In this document: positions 8,413-16,446 of the stretch, piece after piece
How positions within the stretch are numbered: position 1 is the stretch's first letter
How the letters are laid out: each line of letters starts with the position of its first letter
NCBI RefSeq assembly: GCF_016482785.1
Contig: NZ_JAEMXM010000001.1
Coordinates: 62,001-126,000 of the forward strand
DNA length: 64,000 nt
Origin: Paenibacillus alkalitolerans
GTDB taxonomy: Bacteria; Bacillota; Bacilli; Paenibacillales; YIM-B00363
Reading direction: 5' to 3'
Position numbers and translations under genes: made by a program
Notes under the pieces: model-generated
Databases searched by the model: none
The model's input: the letters and a program-made list of their open reading frames with translations, nothing else
Told to the model about the DNA's origin: nothing

Positions 8413-8459
8413 TTGACAGCAATGAGCGATTCCGTTAGTTTAGGGTTATCGATAACTCT
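8413..8459 (+). promoter_or_regulatory. Promoter with overlapping LacI-type operator
   Basis: A TTGACA box at 8413-8418 is followed 17 bases later by a poor -10 (TAGTTT). Immediately downstream lies the palindrome AGGGTTATC-GATAACTCT at 8442-8459, with 8 of 9 arm positions symmetric and a CG centre as in many LacI-family operators. A repressor here would block transcription of the UxaA operon. Confidence 0.6.
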
Positions 8460-8497
8460 GCAATATCAATTCTATTCAATTCATAGAGGTGACGTTA

Positions 8498-8827
8498 ATG
8501 GGTGCAAAAGTGAGCGCCGGAGCCGACGCGCTCGTAGTGGACGAGAAGGATGACGTAGCGACAGCATTGCGGGAGTTAAAATCCGGGCAATCGGTAACTT
8601 ACCGGCTCTCGGCCAAGGTGCAAGAAGTTGTTTTGCAAGACGATATCCCGTTCGGTCATAAGCTGGCAATCAATGACTTGCCTGAAGGCGCATTGGTCCG
8701 CAAGTACGGCGAAGTGATCGGCCGCGCCACGAAACAGATAACGGCGGGGCAGCATGTTCACGTTCATAATGTGGAAGGCATCCGTGGCCGGGGAGATCAG
8801 GCGGTACAAGGAGGGAAAGACGCGTGA
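8498..8827 (+). CDS. UxaA family dehydratase, small (SAF domain) subunit
   Basis: N-terminal SAF-domain subunit of a two-part UxaA/GarD-type hydro-lyase, such as altronate or galactarate dehydratase; the related SuyA of sulfolactate lyase has the same fold. It is 109 residues, with the domain ending in HVHVHNVEG. AGAGGTG seven bases upstream supports ATG 8498; a GTG nine bases earlier overlaps that ribosome site. It overlaps the large-subunit gene by 4 bp, so translation is probably coupled. Confidence 0.85.
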   Translation: MGAKVSAGADALVVDEKDDVATALRELKSGQSVTYRLSAKVQEVVLQDDIPFGHKLAINDLPEGALVRKYGEVIGRATKQITAGQHVHVHNVEGIRGRGDQAVQGGKDA

Positions 8828-9984
8828 ACGAATTTATGGGTTACGCAAGAGCGAACGGCGAGTTTGGCATACGAAATCATTTACTCATCATTCCCACAGT
8901 TATATGCGCGAATCAAGTCTGCAGCCGGATCATGCAGCTTGTTCCTGAAACCGTTGCCATACCGCATCAGCATGGCTGCAGCCAGATCGGCGCGGATAAG
9001 GACAGAACTTTCGAGACGCTCGCGGGAACCGGAAGAAACCCGAACGTCGGCGCCGTGCTGATCGTCAGTCTCGGATGCGAGGTCGTGAATCCGTACGAGC
9101 TGGCCGATGCGATTCGATCGACAGGCAAGCGGGTGGAAGTGATCGACATCCAGGAAGCCGGCGGCTCGGTGAAAGCGATCCAGAAGGGCGCCGAACTGGC
9201 CAAAGAGCTGCGCAGGGAACTGGATGCCATGAGCAAGGTGCCGGTACCGTTCAGCGAGCTACGAATAGGCGTGAAATGCGGCGGCTCGGACGCAACGTCC
9301 GGCATGGCGTCTAATCCCGCACTGGGAGCGGCGTCGGACGTATTGATCGAAAGAGGCGGAACGGTGGTCATCAGCGAAACCACAGAAATTATCGGCGCGG
9401 AGCATGTGTTGGCCGCGAGATGCGCAACTCCCGAAGTGGCGGGGCAGCTTTATGCATACGTGGAGCGCTTCGAGAAAGAAGTGGCCCGGATGGGGGCGGA
9501 CATGCGCGGCGGCAATCCGAGCCCCGGCAACATCGCTGGCGGATTGACGACGATCGAAGAGAAATCGCTGGGCTGCATTAGCAAATGCGGCACATCGCCG
9601 TTGATGGGCGCTTTCGAATATGCGGAGCCAATCCCCGGCAAAGGATTGTATTTCATGGATTCACCGGGGAACGACATCGAATGCGTATCCGGCATGGCCG
9701 CAAGCGGCGTTCATCTCGTTTGCTTTACGACGGGACGCGGAACGCCGACGGGAGCAGCCGTTGTTCCTGTCGTCAAAATTACAGGGAACAAGGTCATGTT
9801 CGAACGAATGCAGGACAATATGGACGTAGACGTCAGCGATATTCTGGACGGAACTGCGGGAGTCCGCGAAGCCGGCCAACGGATCTGGCAGGAAATCGCC
9901 GAAGTGGCGGACGGCAAATTAACGAAAGCGGAAATTCTCGGACATCAAGAATTCAGCATTAACCGGATCGGACCAAGCTTATAG
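8824..9984 (+). CDS. UxaA family dehydratase, large subunit
   Basis: Catalytic subunit of an altronate/galactarate dehydratase-type, iron-dependent hydro-lyase. Family motifs are HQHGCSQIG near residue 55, KCGGSDATSG, and GCISKCGTSP near residue 245, with Cys and His residues fitting the metal centre. The GTG start is preceded by AAGGAGGG at 8 bases and overlaps the small-subunit stop (GTGA). 386 residues is typical of the separate large subunit. The substrate (altronate, galactarate, L-galactonate or another aldonate) cannot be told from sequence. LacI control and the following SDR place it in sugar-acid use. Confidence 0.87.
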   Translation: MNEFMGYARANGEFGIRNHLLIIPTVICANQVCSRIMQLVPETVAIPHQHGCSQIGADKDRTFETLAGTGRNPNVGAVLIVSLGCEVVNPYELADAIRSTGKRVEVIDIQEAGGSVKAIQKGAELAKELRRELDAMSKVPVPFSELRIGVKCGGSDATSGMASNPALGAASDVLIERGGTVVISETTEIIGAEHVLAARCATPEVAGQLYAYVERFEKEVARMGADMRGGNPSPGNIAGGLTTIEEKSLGCISKCGTSPLMGAFEYAEPIPGKGLYFMDSPGNDIECVSGMAASGVHLVCFTTGRGTPTGAAVVPVVKITGNKVMFERMQDNMDVDVSDILDGTAGVREAGQRIWQEIAEVADGKLTKAEILGHQEFSINRIGPSL

Positions 9985-10000
9985 AAGAGGAGAGGCTGAA

Positions 10001-10795
10001 ATGGGTAAACTCCAAGGGAAAATTGCGCTCGTAACCGGCGGAAGCCGGGGCATCGGCGAAGCCATAGCAATCAGATTGGCGGAAGAAGGAGCCAGCGTTG
10101 CGGTCAATTATACTTCGGATAAGAGCCGTTCATTGGCTGAAGACGTTGTGAACAGGATCAAGGTACTCGGCAGTAACGGCATCTCCGTGCAAGCGGATGT
10201 CGGAGTGAAAGACCAAGTGCAAAGAATGTTTGATGAAGTGGAGTCTAAGCTCGGTCCGGTGGACATCTTGGTGAATAATGCGGGAATTGCTCCGTTCGAA
10301 TCGTTTCTTCACATAAAAGAGGAAACGTGGGACCGCACGTTCAATACGAACGTGAAATCGATCTTTCTTTGCTCGCAAAGAGCGGCGGAGGGCATGATTC
10401 AACAAAAGTACGGCAAAATCGTAAACGTTCTTTCTACAGCGAGTTTAATGGTCACGAGTCCCGTCATTCCGCACTATCAATCTTCGAAAGCGGCGGCGCA
10501 TATGCTGACGAAAGGAATGGCGATTGAGCTCGGCAAGCATAACATCAACGTCAACGCCGTCGGTCCGAGCACGGTGGACACCGATATGTGCACGGACTAT
10601 TTGGCCGATCCGGAAATTCGCCGGAAAGAAATCGAAGCGAATCCGATGAAGCGTCTCGGTACCGCAAGGCAGATCGGAGACGCGGTCGTGTTCTTGGCAT
10701 CCGAAGACGCGATGCAGGTCAACGGCCATCTGCTCATGGTTGACGGGGGTCTGACCGTCAAAGCCGCACAACCTGAAGATCATATGGAACGTTAA
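10001..10795 (+). CDS. Short-chain dehydrogenase/reductase (sugar or aldonate dehydrogenase-like)
   Basis: NAD(P)-dependent oxidoreductase of the classical SDR fold. The cofactor motif TGGSRGIGEA lies at 12-21 and NNAG at about 89-92. The catalytic pair is Tyr159 and Lys163 in HYQSSKAA, with serine in the preceding LSTAS. 264 residues. AGGAGAGG precedes the ATG, 16 bp after the dehydratase gene. In this context it probably oxidises a sugar to its lactone/acid, or a keto-aldonate, feeding the dehydratases; that role is inferred from neighbours only. Confidence 0.88.
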   Translation: MGKLQGKIALVTGGSRGIGEAIAIRLAEEGASVAVNYTSDKSRSLAEDVVNRIKVLGSNGISVQADVGVKDQVQRMFDEVESKLGPVDILVNNAGIAPFESFLHIKEETWDRTFNTNVKSIFLCSQRAAEGMIQQKYGKIVNVLSTASLMVTSPVIPHYQSSKAAAHMLTKGMAIELGKHNINVNAVGPSTVDTDMCTDYLADPEIRRKEIEANPMKRLGTARQIGDAVVFLASEDAMQVNGHLLMVDGGLTVKAAQPEDHMER

Positions 10796-10878
10796 AAAAA
10801 GAGGAAACAATTGCAAGCTCACCGAATATTAGTTATTGACGGCTTTGCTGTATCGGATAATTAATGGGGGCGGAAAGC

Positions 10879-11061
10879 GTGAAGAGACTTACAAAGTCTT
10901 ACGACCGTAAACTGAGCGGTGTGCTTGGCGGGCTTGCCGAGTACATGGAAGTGGATGCGACCATTGTGCGGCTCATGTTTGTCATTGCGGCTGTTTTGAC
11001 AGGTTTATTTCCGTGCGTGGTCGCTTATATTATCGCCGCCGCTGTCATGCCTTCCCGATAA
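10879..11061 (+). CDS. PspC domain membrane protein
   Basis: Small protein (60 residues) with the PspC signature: KLSGVLGGLAEYMEVDAT then VRLMFVIAA, followed by one hydrophobic segment. PspC-type proteins act in envelope stress, often with PspA. GTG at 10879 is chosen over ATG 10864 because GGGGGCGG lies 7 bases before it and family members start with a short basic stretch. It stands alone with its own terminator; the PspA homologue is 15 kb away. Confidence 0.85.
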   Translation: MKRLTKSYDRKLSGVLGGLAEYMEVDATIVRLMFVIAAVLTGLFPCVVAYIIAAAVMPSR

Positions 11062-11089
11062 CGTAACCAAAGATATATTTTTGCATGGG

Positions 11090-11112
11090 CTGCCGAAAGG
11101 CAGTCTTTTTTC
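11090..11112 (+). terminator. Terminator after the PspC gene
   Basis: CTGCC-GAAA-GGCAG stem-loop followed by TCTTTTTT. Confidence 0.85.
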
Positions 11113-11202
11113 TGCCTGTAAGCCGAACGAACCTCTTCACTTGCAGCGTCATACGCTAGCAGTAGCGGGAAACAACGTTGACGGGGGGAGGAATAGGCGG
11201 CT

Positions 11203-11406
11203 ATGGCAGGCAAAAAAATCAGACTAAAGGACGTACCGCAGCATAATAAAAATCAGTGGTTTATGAAGCTCGTCACTTCTGATACATGTAAAGTATGCAA
11301 AACTCAATGTACCAGAGGAATCGACTATTTGGAGCGGATGGAGCAACCCGGATCGGTAGGGTTCGGAGTACCGTGCATTTTGACGAAATACAGAATGAAT
11401 AAGTAA
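11203..11406 (+). CDS. Conserved small cysteine-containing protein, function unknown
   Basis: A 67-residue basic protein. Its middle holds CKVCKTQC and a fourth Cys comes later (VPCILTKY), a possible metal site. Not recognised. A GGGGGAGG ribosome site precedes the ATG by about 11 bases. It lies just upstream of the PBP1 gene on the same strand, but 73 bp apart. Confidence 0.65.
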   Translation: MAGKKIRLKDVPQHNKNQWFMKLVTSDTCKVCKTQCTRGIDYLERMEQPGSVGFGVPCILTKYRMNK

Positions 11407-11479
11407 CCCAATCGTCGGCCACACCCTCAAAGCGGCATTCGGAAGCGAAATATATAAGAAAACAAATTGAGGGGTTTCC

Positions 11480-13600
11480 ATGCTGCGAGAATTACTGATA
11501 CGGCCTCTGCGTCGTCTTCGCGGTCGTAACCGTGTGTTGCGCATAGGCCTATGGTGCATGACGGTTACGGCGGCCTGCGCGGGATTGATTATAGCAGCCG
11601 CAATGATGTACGTGGCATCGCTTGATGTCGCCGCTTTTGCCAAACCGATGACACAGCCGACACAAATATTGGACCGAAACGGAGAAAAGATTTATACGCT
11701 GTCAGTGAGAAAATCGGAGCCGGTGCCGATCTCGGCGATGCCCGAATCCCTTATCCAAGCCATTATTGCGGTAGAGGATCGGAGATTTTACGAACATCCC
11801 GGAGTGGACATCCTATCCATCGCCCGTGCATTATATCGCGATTTGCGAGCCGGGAACATTGTAGAAGGCGGGAGCACAATCACGCAACAGCTGGCGAAGA
11901 ATGCCTTCTTGTCGCCCGACAAAAGCTTCGAGCGGAAGCTCAGAGAAGCGGCGTATGCTCTTAAGATCGACATGACTTACGATAAACAAGAAATTATGGA
12001 ACGCTATTTAAACACGATTTATTTCGGTGAAGGCGCTTGGGGCGTTCAAGCTGCGAGCCGCACATACTTCGGTAAAGACGTTGGAGAGCTGACGCTGGAC
12101 GAAGCGGCGCTTCTCGCGGGCTTGCCGAAGGCACCGAGCCGGTATTCGCCTGTCAAAAACCCGGAAGGGGCGTTACAACGCAGAAATCTGGTGTTGACGT
12201 TGATGGCCGAGCAAGGAATGATTGACGAGAATACATTGAAGGATTCATCGGCGAAAGCGATCGTACTCCGGCCGCATGAGGAAAGCGAGAATCAAGGGAG
12301 ATATGCGTCGTACGTCGACGCCGTCATTCAGGAAGCCATTGATGTGTACGGAATGTCGGAAAACCAACTCATGTCCGGCGGATGGGTCATAAAGACGGAA
12401 ATGGACGGGACCGTTCAAGATGCTGCCGTGGAAGTTTATGCCGATCCGGCTCAGTTTCCGGATTCGGCAAACGGACAGCTTGTGCAGAGCGGCTCCGTGT
12501 TCTTGGATCAACGAACGGGCGGCATTCGCGCGATTGTCGGCTATCGGGGAGAAGGCACGTACCGGGCTTTCAATCGCGCCACCCAGCTGAGACGACAGCC
12601 CGGATCGTCGTTCAAGCCGATCGCCGCATACGGACCGGCACTCGAACAAGGGTATACTCCGCTCTCAAAGTTATATGACGGTCCGATCGACGTGAACGGA
12701 TACCGCCCCCGCAACTGGGACAGGCGTTATCACGGCGAAGTGTCGATGTTCGAAGCGGTCCGCCAATCGTGGAACATCCCGGCGGTTTGGCTGCTTGACC
12801 GGATCGGGATTGAGAAAGGAATGGAGTTTGCGGAGCGGCTGGACATTCCGCTAACACCTCAAGACAGGAACCTTGGTTTGGCGCTTGGCGGCTTATCCAA
12901 GGGCGTTTCGCCGCTTCATATGGCTCATGCGTTCTCGGCGTTCGCCAATAACGGCTTGTTATATACGGCCCATACCATCGGCAGCGTGGAGAGTCAAGAC
13001 GGCGAGATTATAGCGAAATTCGATGAGAAACCGCGGCAAGCGATCCATCCGCATATAGCGTACACAATGACAATACTGCTTCAGAATGCGGTAGAAAACG
13101 GTACAGGGCGCAATGCGGCGATCCCGGGCAGGCCGACGGCGGGGAAGACGGGAACGACCGAACTGCCCGAAACCGGTGAATTCGAAGGAATCCGAGGCGC
13201 CAAAGATTTATGGTTCGTCGGATACACTCCAGAGCTGACCGGAGCGGTGTGGATCGGGTACGATCAAACGGACCGGGAACATTACTTGACGACATCCAGC
13301 GCTGCAGCGGCCTCCGTATTTCGCGAAATTATGTCCAGAGCGTTAGCTGACGCGCCGCGTTCCTCCTTCGACGTTCCTGAAGGATTTAAAGCCGATTGGC
13401 GTGACCGCGGAGATGATGATAAGGACAAAAAGGGCAAGGATAAGGATAAAGAAAAAGATAACGATGACCGGAAAGAGAGGGGTAAGGAAAAGGGGAACGA
13501 AAGAAAGAAGGAGGATGAAAAAAGAGGCAGAGATAAACGGGATAATGACCGGGGAAAAGATCGGGATAAAGAGGATGAATGGGATGAATGGGATGATTAA
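11480..13600 (+). CDS. Bifunctional class A penicillin-binding protein (PBP1A type)
   Basis: Polymerises and cross-links peptidoglycan. One membrane anchor at about 25-50. The GT51 glycosyltransferase domain follows, with the catalytic Glu99 in EDRRFYEHPG, then GGSTITQQLAKN and RKLREAAYALKI. The transpeptidase domain has Ser376 in SSFK, SWN as the SxN motif, and KTGTT as the KTG box. The last 65 or so residues form a highly charged Lys/Asp/Glu tail ending EDEWDEWDD. TTGAGGGG precedes the ATG. 706 residues is in the usual range for Paenibacillus class A enzymes. Confidence 0.95.
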   Translation: MLRELLIRPLRRLRGRNRVLRIGLWCMTVTAACAGLIIAAAMMYVASLDVAAFAKPMTQPTQILDRNGEKIYTLSVRKSEPVPISAMPESLIQAIIAVEDRRFYEHPGVDILSIARALYRDLRAGNIVEGGSTITQQLAKNAFLSPDKSFERKLREAAYALKIDMTYDKQEIMERYLNTIYFGEGAWGVQAASRTYFGKDVGELTLDEAALLAGLPKAPSRYSPVKNPEGALQRRNLVLTLMAEQGMIDENTLKDSSAKAIVLRPHEESENQGRYASYVDAVIQEAIDVYGMSENQLMSGGWVIKTEMDGTVQDAAVEVYADPAQFPDSANGQLVQSGSVFLDQRTGGIRAIVGYRGEGTYRAFNRATQLRRQPGSSFKPIAAYGPALEQGYTPLSKLYDGPIDVNGYRPRNWDRRYHGEVSMFEAVRQSWNIPAVWLLDRIGIEKGMEFAERLDIPLTPQDRNLGLALGGLSKGVSPLHMAHAFSAFANNGLLYTAHTIGSVESQDGEIIAKFDEKPRQAIHPHIAYTMTILLQNAVENGTGRNAAIPGRPTAGKTGTTELPETGEFEGIRGAKDLWFVGYTPELTGAVWIGYDQTDREHYLTTSSAAAASVFREIMSRALADAPRSSFDVPEGFKADWRDRGDDDKDKKGKDKDKEKDNDDRKERGKEKGNERKKEDEKRGRDKRDNDRGKDRDKEDEWDEWDD

Positions 13601-13625
13601 TCGACATCACTTGCCCGGCGGCTAT

Positions 13626-13841
13626 TTACCGGCTTCTCATTTCGAAAAATTCGCATAGTTCTCTGTCATGGTAAGTAATGTCGCTGACTCCGGATTGAGT
13701 AACAACGGTTTTATCCGTAAAGCGAACGATGATTCCGCCTGAATCCACGACAAGATCGTCTTGAAAAACACGTATGCTGACTTGGCGTTCCATCGCTTCT
13801 TGCAAATCTTGATCCGATACTAACCGGCGGTTCCGTGACAT
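13626..13841 (-). CDS. Conserved hypothetical small protein
   Basis: 71 residues, MSRNRRLVSDQ at the start, with a predicted beta-rich middle (VSIRVFQDDLVVDSGGIIVRF). No signal, membrane segment or motif I recognise. GGAGAG lies 7 bases before the start. It converges on the PBP1 gene. Confidence 0.65.
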   Translation of the reverse strand: MSRNRRLVSDQDLQEAMERQVSIRVFQDDLVVDSGGIIVRFTDKTVVTQSGVSDITYHDRELCEFFEMRSR

Positions 13842-13897
13842 GGTATGCTCTCCATTGTTTTTGGTATCATTTTATCATAAAAATGTACATGAAAAAG

Positions 13898-13940
13898 AGC
13901 CGGCAACTCGAATTGTTAAGGGTTACCGGCTTTATTTTGC
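13898..13940. terminator. Bidirectional-looking terminator
   Basis: AGCCGGCAAC pairs with GTTACCGGCT over 10 positions with one wobble. T-rich sequence follows on both strands (TTTATTTT on plus, CTCTTTTTC on minus). It follows the XapX stop on the minus strand. Confidence 0.65.
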
Positions 13941-14102
13941 AAAATAACGCAGCACATATTCCATTCCGATGCCGCCGAGAAATATGCCGAAAATCCCGAC
14001 AATGCCCGACAACACCGGCGGTGCAGGGGCGGGCAGTTTAAGCAATTTGAACACGGCACCTAACAGTGCACCCACGAGTAAAGATAAAATAATATCCTTC
14101 AT
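13932..14102 (-). CDS. XapX domain small membrane protein
   Basis: 56 residues, MKDIILSLLVG at the start, with the XapX (DUF1427) core LKLPAPAPPVLSGIVGIFGI and FLGG. Two hydrophobic helices are expected. AAGGTG lies 9 bases before ATG 14102, so this start is preferred to the ATGs at 14108 and 14126. Function of the family is not established. Confidence 0.8.
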   Translation of the reverse strand: MKDIILSLLVGALLGAVFKLLKLPAPAPPVLSGIVGIFGIFLGGIGMEYVLRYFAK

Positions 14103-14203
14103 CCGCATAATCACCTTGGTCATCAATGGTCCCGAGAAGAAGCCGGAAGCACTTTCTTCGTTACGGTATCCATTATTCCCAAATGCATCGGAAAGACTTC
14201 ATT

Positions 14204-14326
14204 TTAGACGGTCAAAGACCGTCTATTTATTTCCTCTAAAAGAATCGATAAGAAATCCTGCGACAAATTGAGCTCCTTCGATTTGTGGTAAACCTCGATC
14301 AGTAACTCGTCACTAATGATGTTCAT
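14204..14326 (-). CDS. sda: Sporulation histidine kinase inhibitor Sda
   Basis: A 40-residue ORF: MNIISDELLIEVYHKSKELN, then LSQDFLSILLEEINRRSLTV. It matches Bacillus Sda (helical hairpin, SDELLIE and F...L...EI.RRSL pattern), which binds and blocks sporulation sensor kinases and so delays sporulation when DNA replication is disturbed. It is a few residues shorter at the C-terminus than B. subtilis Sda. GAAGGAGAG lies 12 or so bases upstream. The last codons form a perfect hairpin (AGACGGTC-TTT-GACCGTCT). Found by reading the minus strand of a gap of over 400 bp. Confidence 0.85.
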   Translation of the reverse strand: MNIISDELLIEVYHKSKELNLSQDFLSILLEEINRRSLTV

Positions 14327-14509
14327 GACTTGCTTGTCTCTCCTTCTCCTGTTCTTTTTATTATTTATTTAAGAAAATGATACAGGAAGCTTGGACACAA
14401 GGGCAAGTAATAAAAAACCAAAAGTTTCGACAGCGAGAGCACGAAGAAACAGGAAAAATGTCGGAAGTCCATCCGCATTGAATAATGTTGGAAAAAAGTG
14501 ATTAAACTA

Positions 14510-14538
14510 AAAAAGCCCGCATTCCAATGAATGCGAGC
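14510..14538 (-). terminator. Terminator of the LysM-CAP gene
   Basis: GCATTC-ATTG-GAATGC stem with flanking pairs, then CTTTTTTAG on the minus strand. Confidence 0.85.
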
Positions 14539-14550
14539 GGCGGTAAATGT

Positions 14551-15168
14551 TTATCTCGCGATAAATTCTTGTACCCATTTGCCGTTAAAATAACCTACAC
14601 CAATTGTGGTGAAGTTCGGGCTCAAGATGTTTTGACGGTGCCCTTGGCTGTTCATCCACGCGTTCATTACTTCTTGCGGAGTCCGCTGACCCATGGCAAT
14701 GTTCTCTCCGGCATAAGTGTACCGGATGCCGTAAGACTTCATCATGTCGAACGGAGAACCGTACGTCGGGGACGTATGGCTGAAGTAGTTGTTGTAATGC
14801 ATGTCTTTTGCTTTATCCAGTGCCATAGCCGACAAAGCGCTGTCTTTCGCCAACGGCTTCAAACCGGCTTTCGCCCGTTCTTTATTTACCAATGTAACCA
14901 CTTGATTTGCATAAGTGCCTGCGGTCGTTGTAGAACCCGATCCGGTGCTTGGAACATTGAGAACCATTCCCGGCCAGATGATGTTAGGGTTTGCCACTTG
15001 AGGATTGGCCTGAATGAGGCTGCTCAACGAAATCCCATGCTGCCGGGAAATCGTCCACATCGTGTCGTTGGCGTCTACCGTGTACGCCGCTGCAGAAACC
15101 GCAGTTGCTCCCGCGAATGTGCCCAGTGCGAGCAATCCCGCCAAAACGGACTTCTTGAAACGCATCAT
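14551..15168 (-). CDS. Secreted LysM-CAP domain protein (YkwD/SafA-like)
   Basis: Exported cell-wall protein of 205 residues. Signal peptide 1-27 (ATAVSAAA). One LysM domain at 28-72 (YTVDANDTMWTISRQHGIS) binds peptidoglycan. A short Ser/Thr/Gly linker is followed by a CAP/SCP domain at 85-205, with HTSP, GENIA and GHRQNIL motifs. The role of bacterial CAP proteins is unsettled. The gene is preceded by a c-di-AMP riboswitch (15185-15292), which fits control of wall genes by this nucleotide. GGAG stands just before the ATG. Confidence 0.92.
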   Translation of the reverse strand: MMRFKKSVLAGLLALGTFAGATAVSAAAYTVDANDTMWTISRQHGISLSSLIQANPQVANPNIIWPGMVLNVPSTGSGSTTTAGTYANQVVTLVNKERAKAGLKPLAKDSALSAMALDKAKDMHYNNYFSHTSPTYGSPFDMMKSYGIRYTYAGENIAMGQRTPQEVMNAWMNSQGHRQNILSPNFTTIGVGYFNGKWVQEFIAR

Positions 15169-15184
15169 TCCATCTCCTTTTTAC

Positions 15185-15292
15185 GGCCTGCGAAGTTAGC
15201 TGACGGATTCGGGTCAAAGAGCAATCACCCGGCCACTTGCGTGGCTTCACCCCAAAGACGGGTTCCCCCGCGCTTCTTGCGAAGCTTCGGCC
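15185..15292 (-). promoter_or_regulatory. Cyclic di-AMP riboswitch (ydaO-yuaA class)
   Basis: Read on the minus strand, the leader has the class hallmarks in order: GGCC P1 strand, CGGGGGAACCC, TTTGGGGTGAAGCC, GGCCGGGTG, then CCCGAATCCGTCAGCTAAC and GCAGGCC. It ends about 15 bases before the ribosome site of the LysM-CAP gene. In known cases c-di-AMP binding switches expression off, usually of wall hydrolases or potassium transport. Confidence 0.93.
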
Positions 15293-15583
15293 TAGATTTT
15301 AAAGTCGCGTTCTATTCTAGCATCTGCTCCTGTTATGTTCATTGCATAAAGTTTTCCAACTCGGCGCTTTATCCTTCGTTTCCTCGGCAATAGCTGCGAT
15401 TTTACGGTCCGTCAACGATTCTTGCGATAAATGGGACAGGCCGAACCTATAATTAGACGGCTATCAGCTAGGGGATAATCTATTTTTTTGTGCGTATGTG
15501 CCGGACAATAGACAAGTGTCGGGTTGATTGACGGTTGTAATGAATAGGATAAGATCGAGGTTGGTTTGCCCCGAAAGGAGTGA

Positions 15584-16249
15584 ATGCAAGAGATGAGACG
15601 CGTCGCAAGCAAGTGGGCAAAGTTTCAAGTTCTAAGGCGTCATAGCGGGGCTGCGAAGCATGTTCCGTATATGCAGCTCTTCAGTTCGTCCGCTTTGAGA
15701 GGAATGTTGTCGAGATTTAGCTTTGTCGTCGCAAAGCCGGTCGTCGGCTCAGGAGGATATGGGGTTATAAAAATCGAAAGAGTAGGCGAGAGCGGATACC
15801 GTTACCATTACAAATCGCGAACTAAAGTTCATCAATCGTGGAATGGGCTTATTTCAGACATAAACCGAATCCGCGGAAGCAGAAAATATATGCTGCAGCA
15901 AGGAATCGATTTGGCAACGATTCACGGTAGAAGGGTCGATTACCGGGTCAAGCTCGTCAAGCGCGGATCGGGCTGGAAGATAACTGCCGTCGTCGGCCGA
16001 CTCGCCCGGCCGGGCCTGTTCGTGACGAATCTTTCCAGGGGCGGAACCTTGATGAAAGGAAGGGAAGCGCTGAGGCGAACGTTCCCCAGGTTAGTTAAAT
16101 CGAAGAAAGATACAATGACCGGAGTCGCTCGTACTTGCACGTTTCTGCTGGAATCCCGTTACCCCGGAATAGGGGAGCTCGGTTACGACTTCGGTATTGA
16201 CAAGAGAGGTACGGTTTGGATATTCGAAGTAAATACGCGACCGCAATAA
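15584..16249 (+). CDS. Short YheC/YheD-type ATP-grasp protein
   Basis: 221 residues with the YheC/D pattern: VVAKPVVGSGGYGVIKI (ATP loop), MLQQGIDLATIHGRRVDYRV, and a C-terminal FEVNTRPQ with the metal-binding E and N. It lacks the N-terminal half of the usual spore-coat-associated proteins, so it is a compact form. GGAG stands 3 bases before ATG 15584 and 12 before ATG 15593; either may start translation. It has its own terminator. In Bacillus these proteins are tied to spores; the reaction is unknown. Confidence 0.8.
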   Translation: MQEMRRVASKWAKFQVLRRHSGAAKHVPYMQLFSSSALRGMLSRFSFVVAKPVVGSGGYGVIKIERVGESGYRYHYKSRTKVHQSWNGLISDINRIRGSRKYMLQQGIDLATIHGRRVDYRVKLVKRGSGWKITAVVGRLARPGLFVTNLSRGGTLMKGREALRRTFPRLVKSKKDTMTGVARTCTFLLESRYPGIGELGYDFGIDKRGTVWIFEVNTRPQ

Positions 16250-16268
16250 TGGTGCGATAAACAGCCGA

Positions 16269-16302
16269 AGCTGCCTGAAAAAACAGGCGGCTTTGTTTGT
16301 TC
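16269..16302 (+). terminator. Terminator after the YheC-like gene
   Basis: AGCTGCCTG-AAAAAA-CAGGCGGCT stem with one wobble, followed by TTGTTTGTTCT. Confidence 0.75.
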
Positions 16303-16339
16303 TGTTAGATACCGCTTTTAAATCAGAATTCATTATTGA

Positions 16340-16368
16340 TTGACAGATCATAAGAATACGGATAGTAT
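16340..16368 (+). promoter_or_regulatory. Sigma-A promoter for the acyltransferase gene
   Basis: Consensus TTGACA at 16340-16345, 17-base spacer, TAGTAT at 16363-16368. It lies about 80 bp upstream of the acyltransferase start. Confidence 0.7.
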
Positions 16369-16446
16369 GCAGATTTAGTCTTGATTTTGCCGCATTCGGA
16401 ATTCAGGTTAATCATTACAATAATAACGAATGGAGGTTATAGGTAA

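Noticed and set aside
9075-9962. Overlapping plus-strand frames inside the UxaA large-subunit gene
   Set aside because: Arginine-rich out-of-frame translations typical of GC-rich coding DNA; no ribosome site and no similarity.
13400-13600. Low-complexity Lys/Asp/Glu tail of PBP1 as a separate element or repeat expansion
   Set aside because: It is in frame with the transpeptidase domain, and charged tails are common in class A PBPs of this group.
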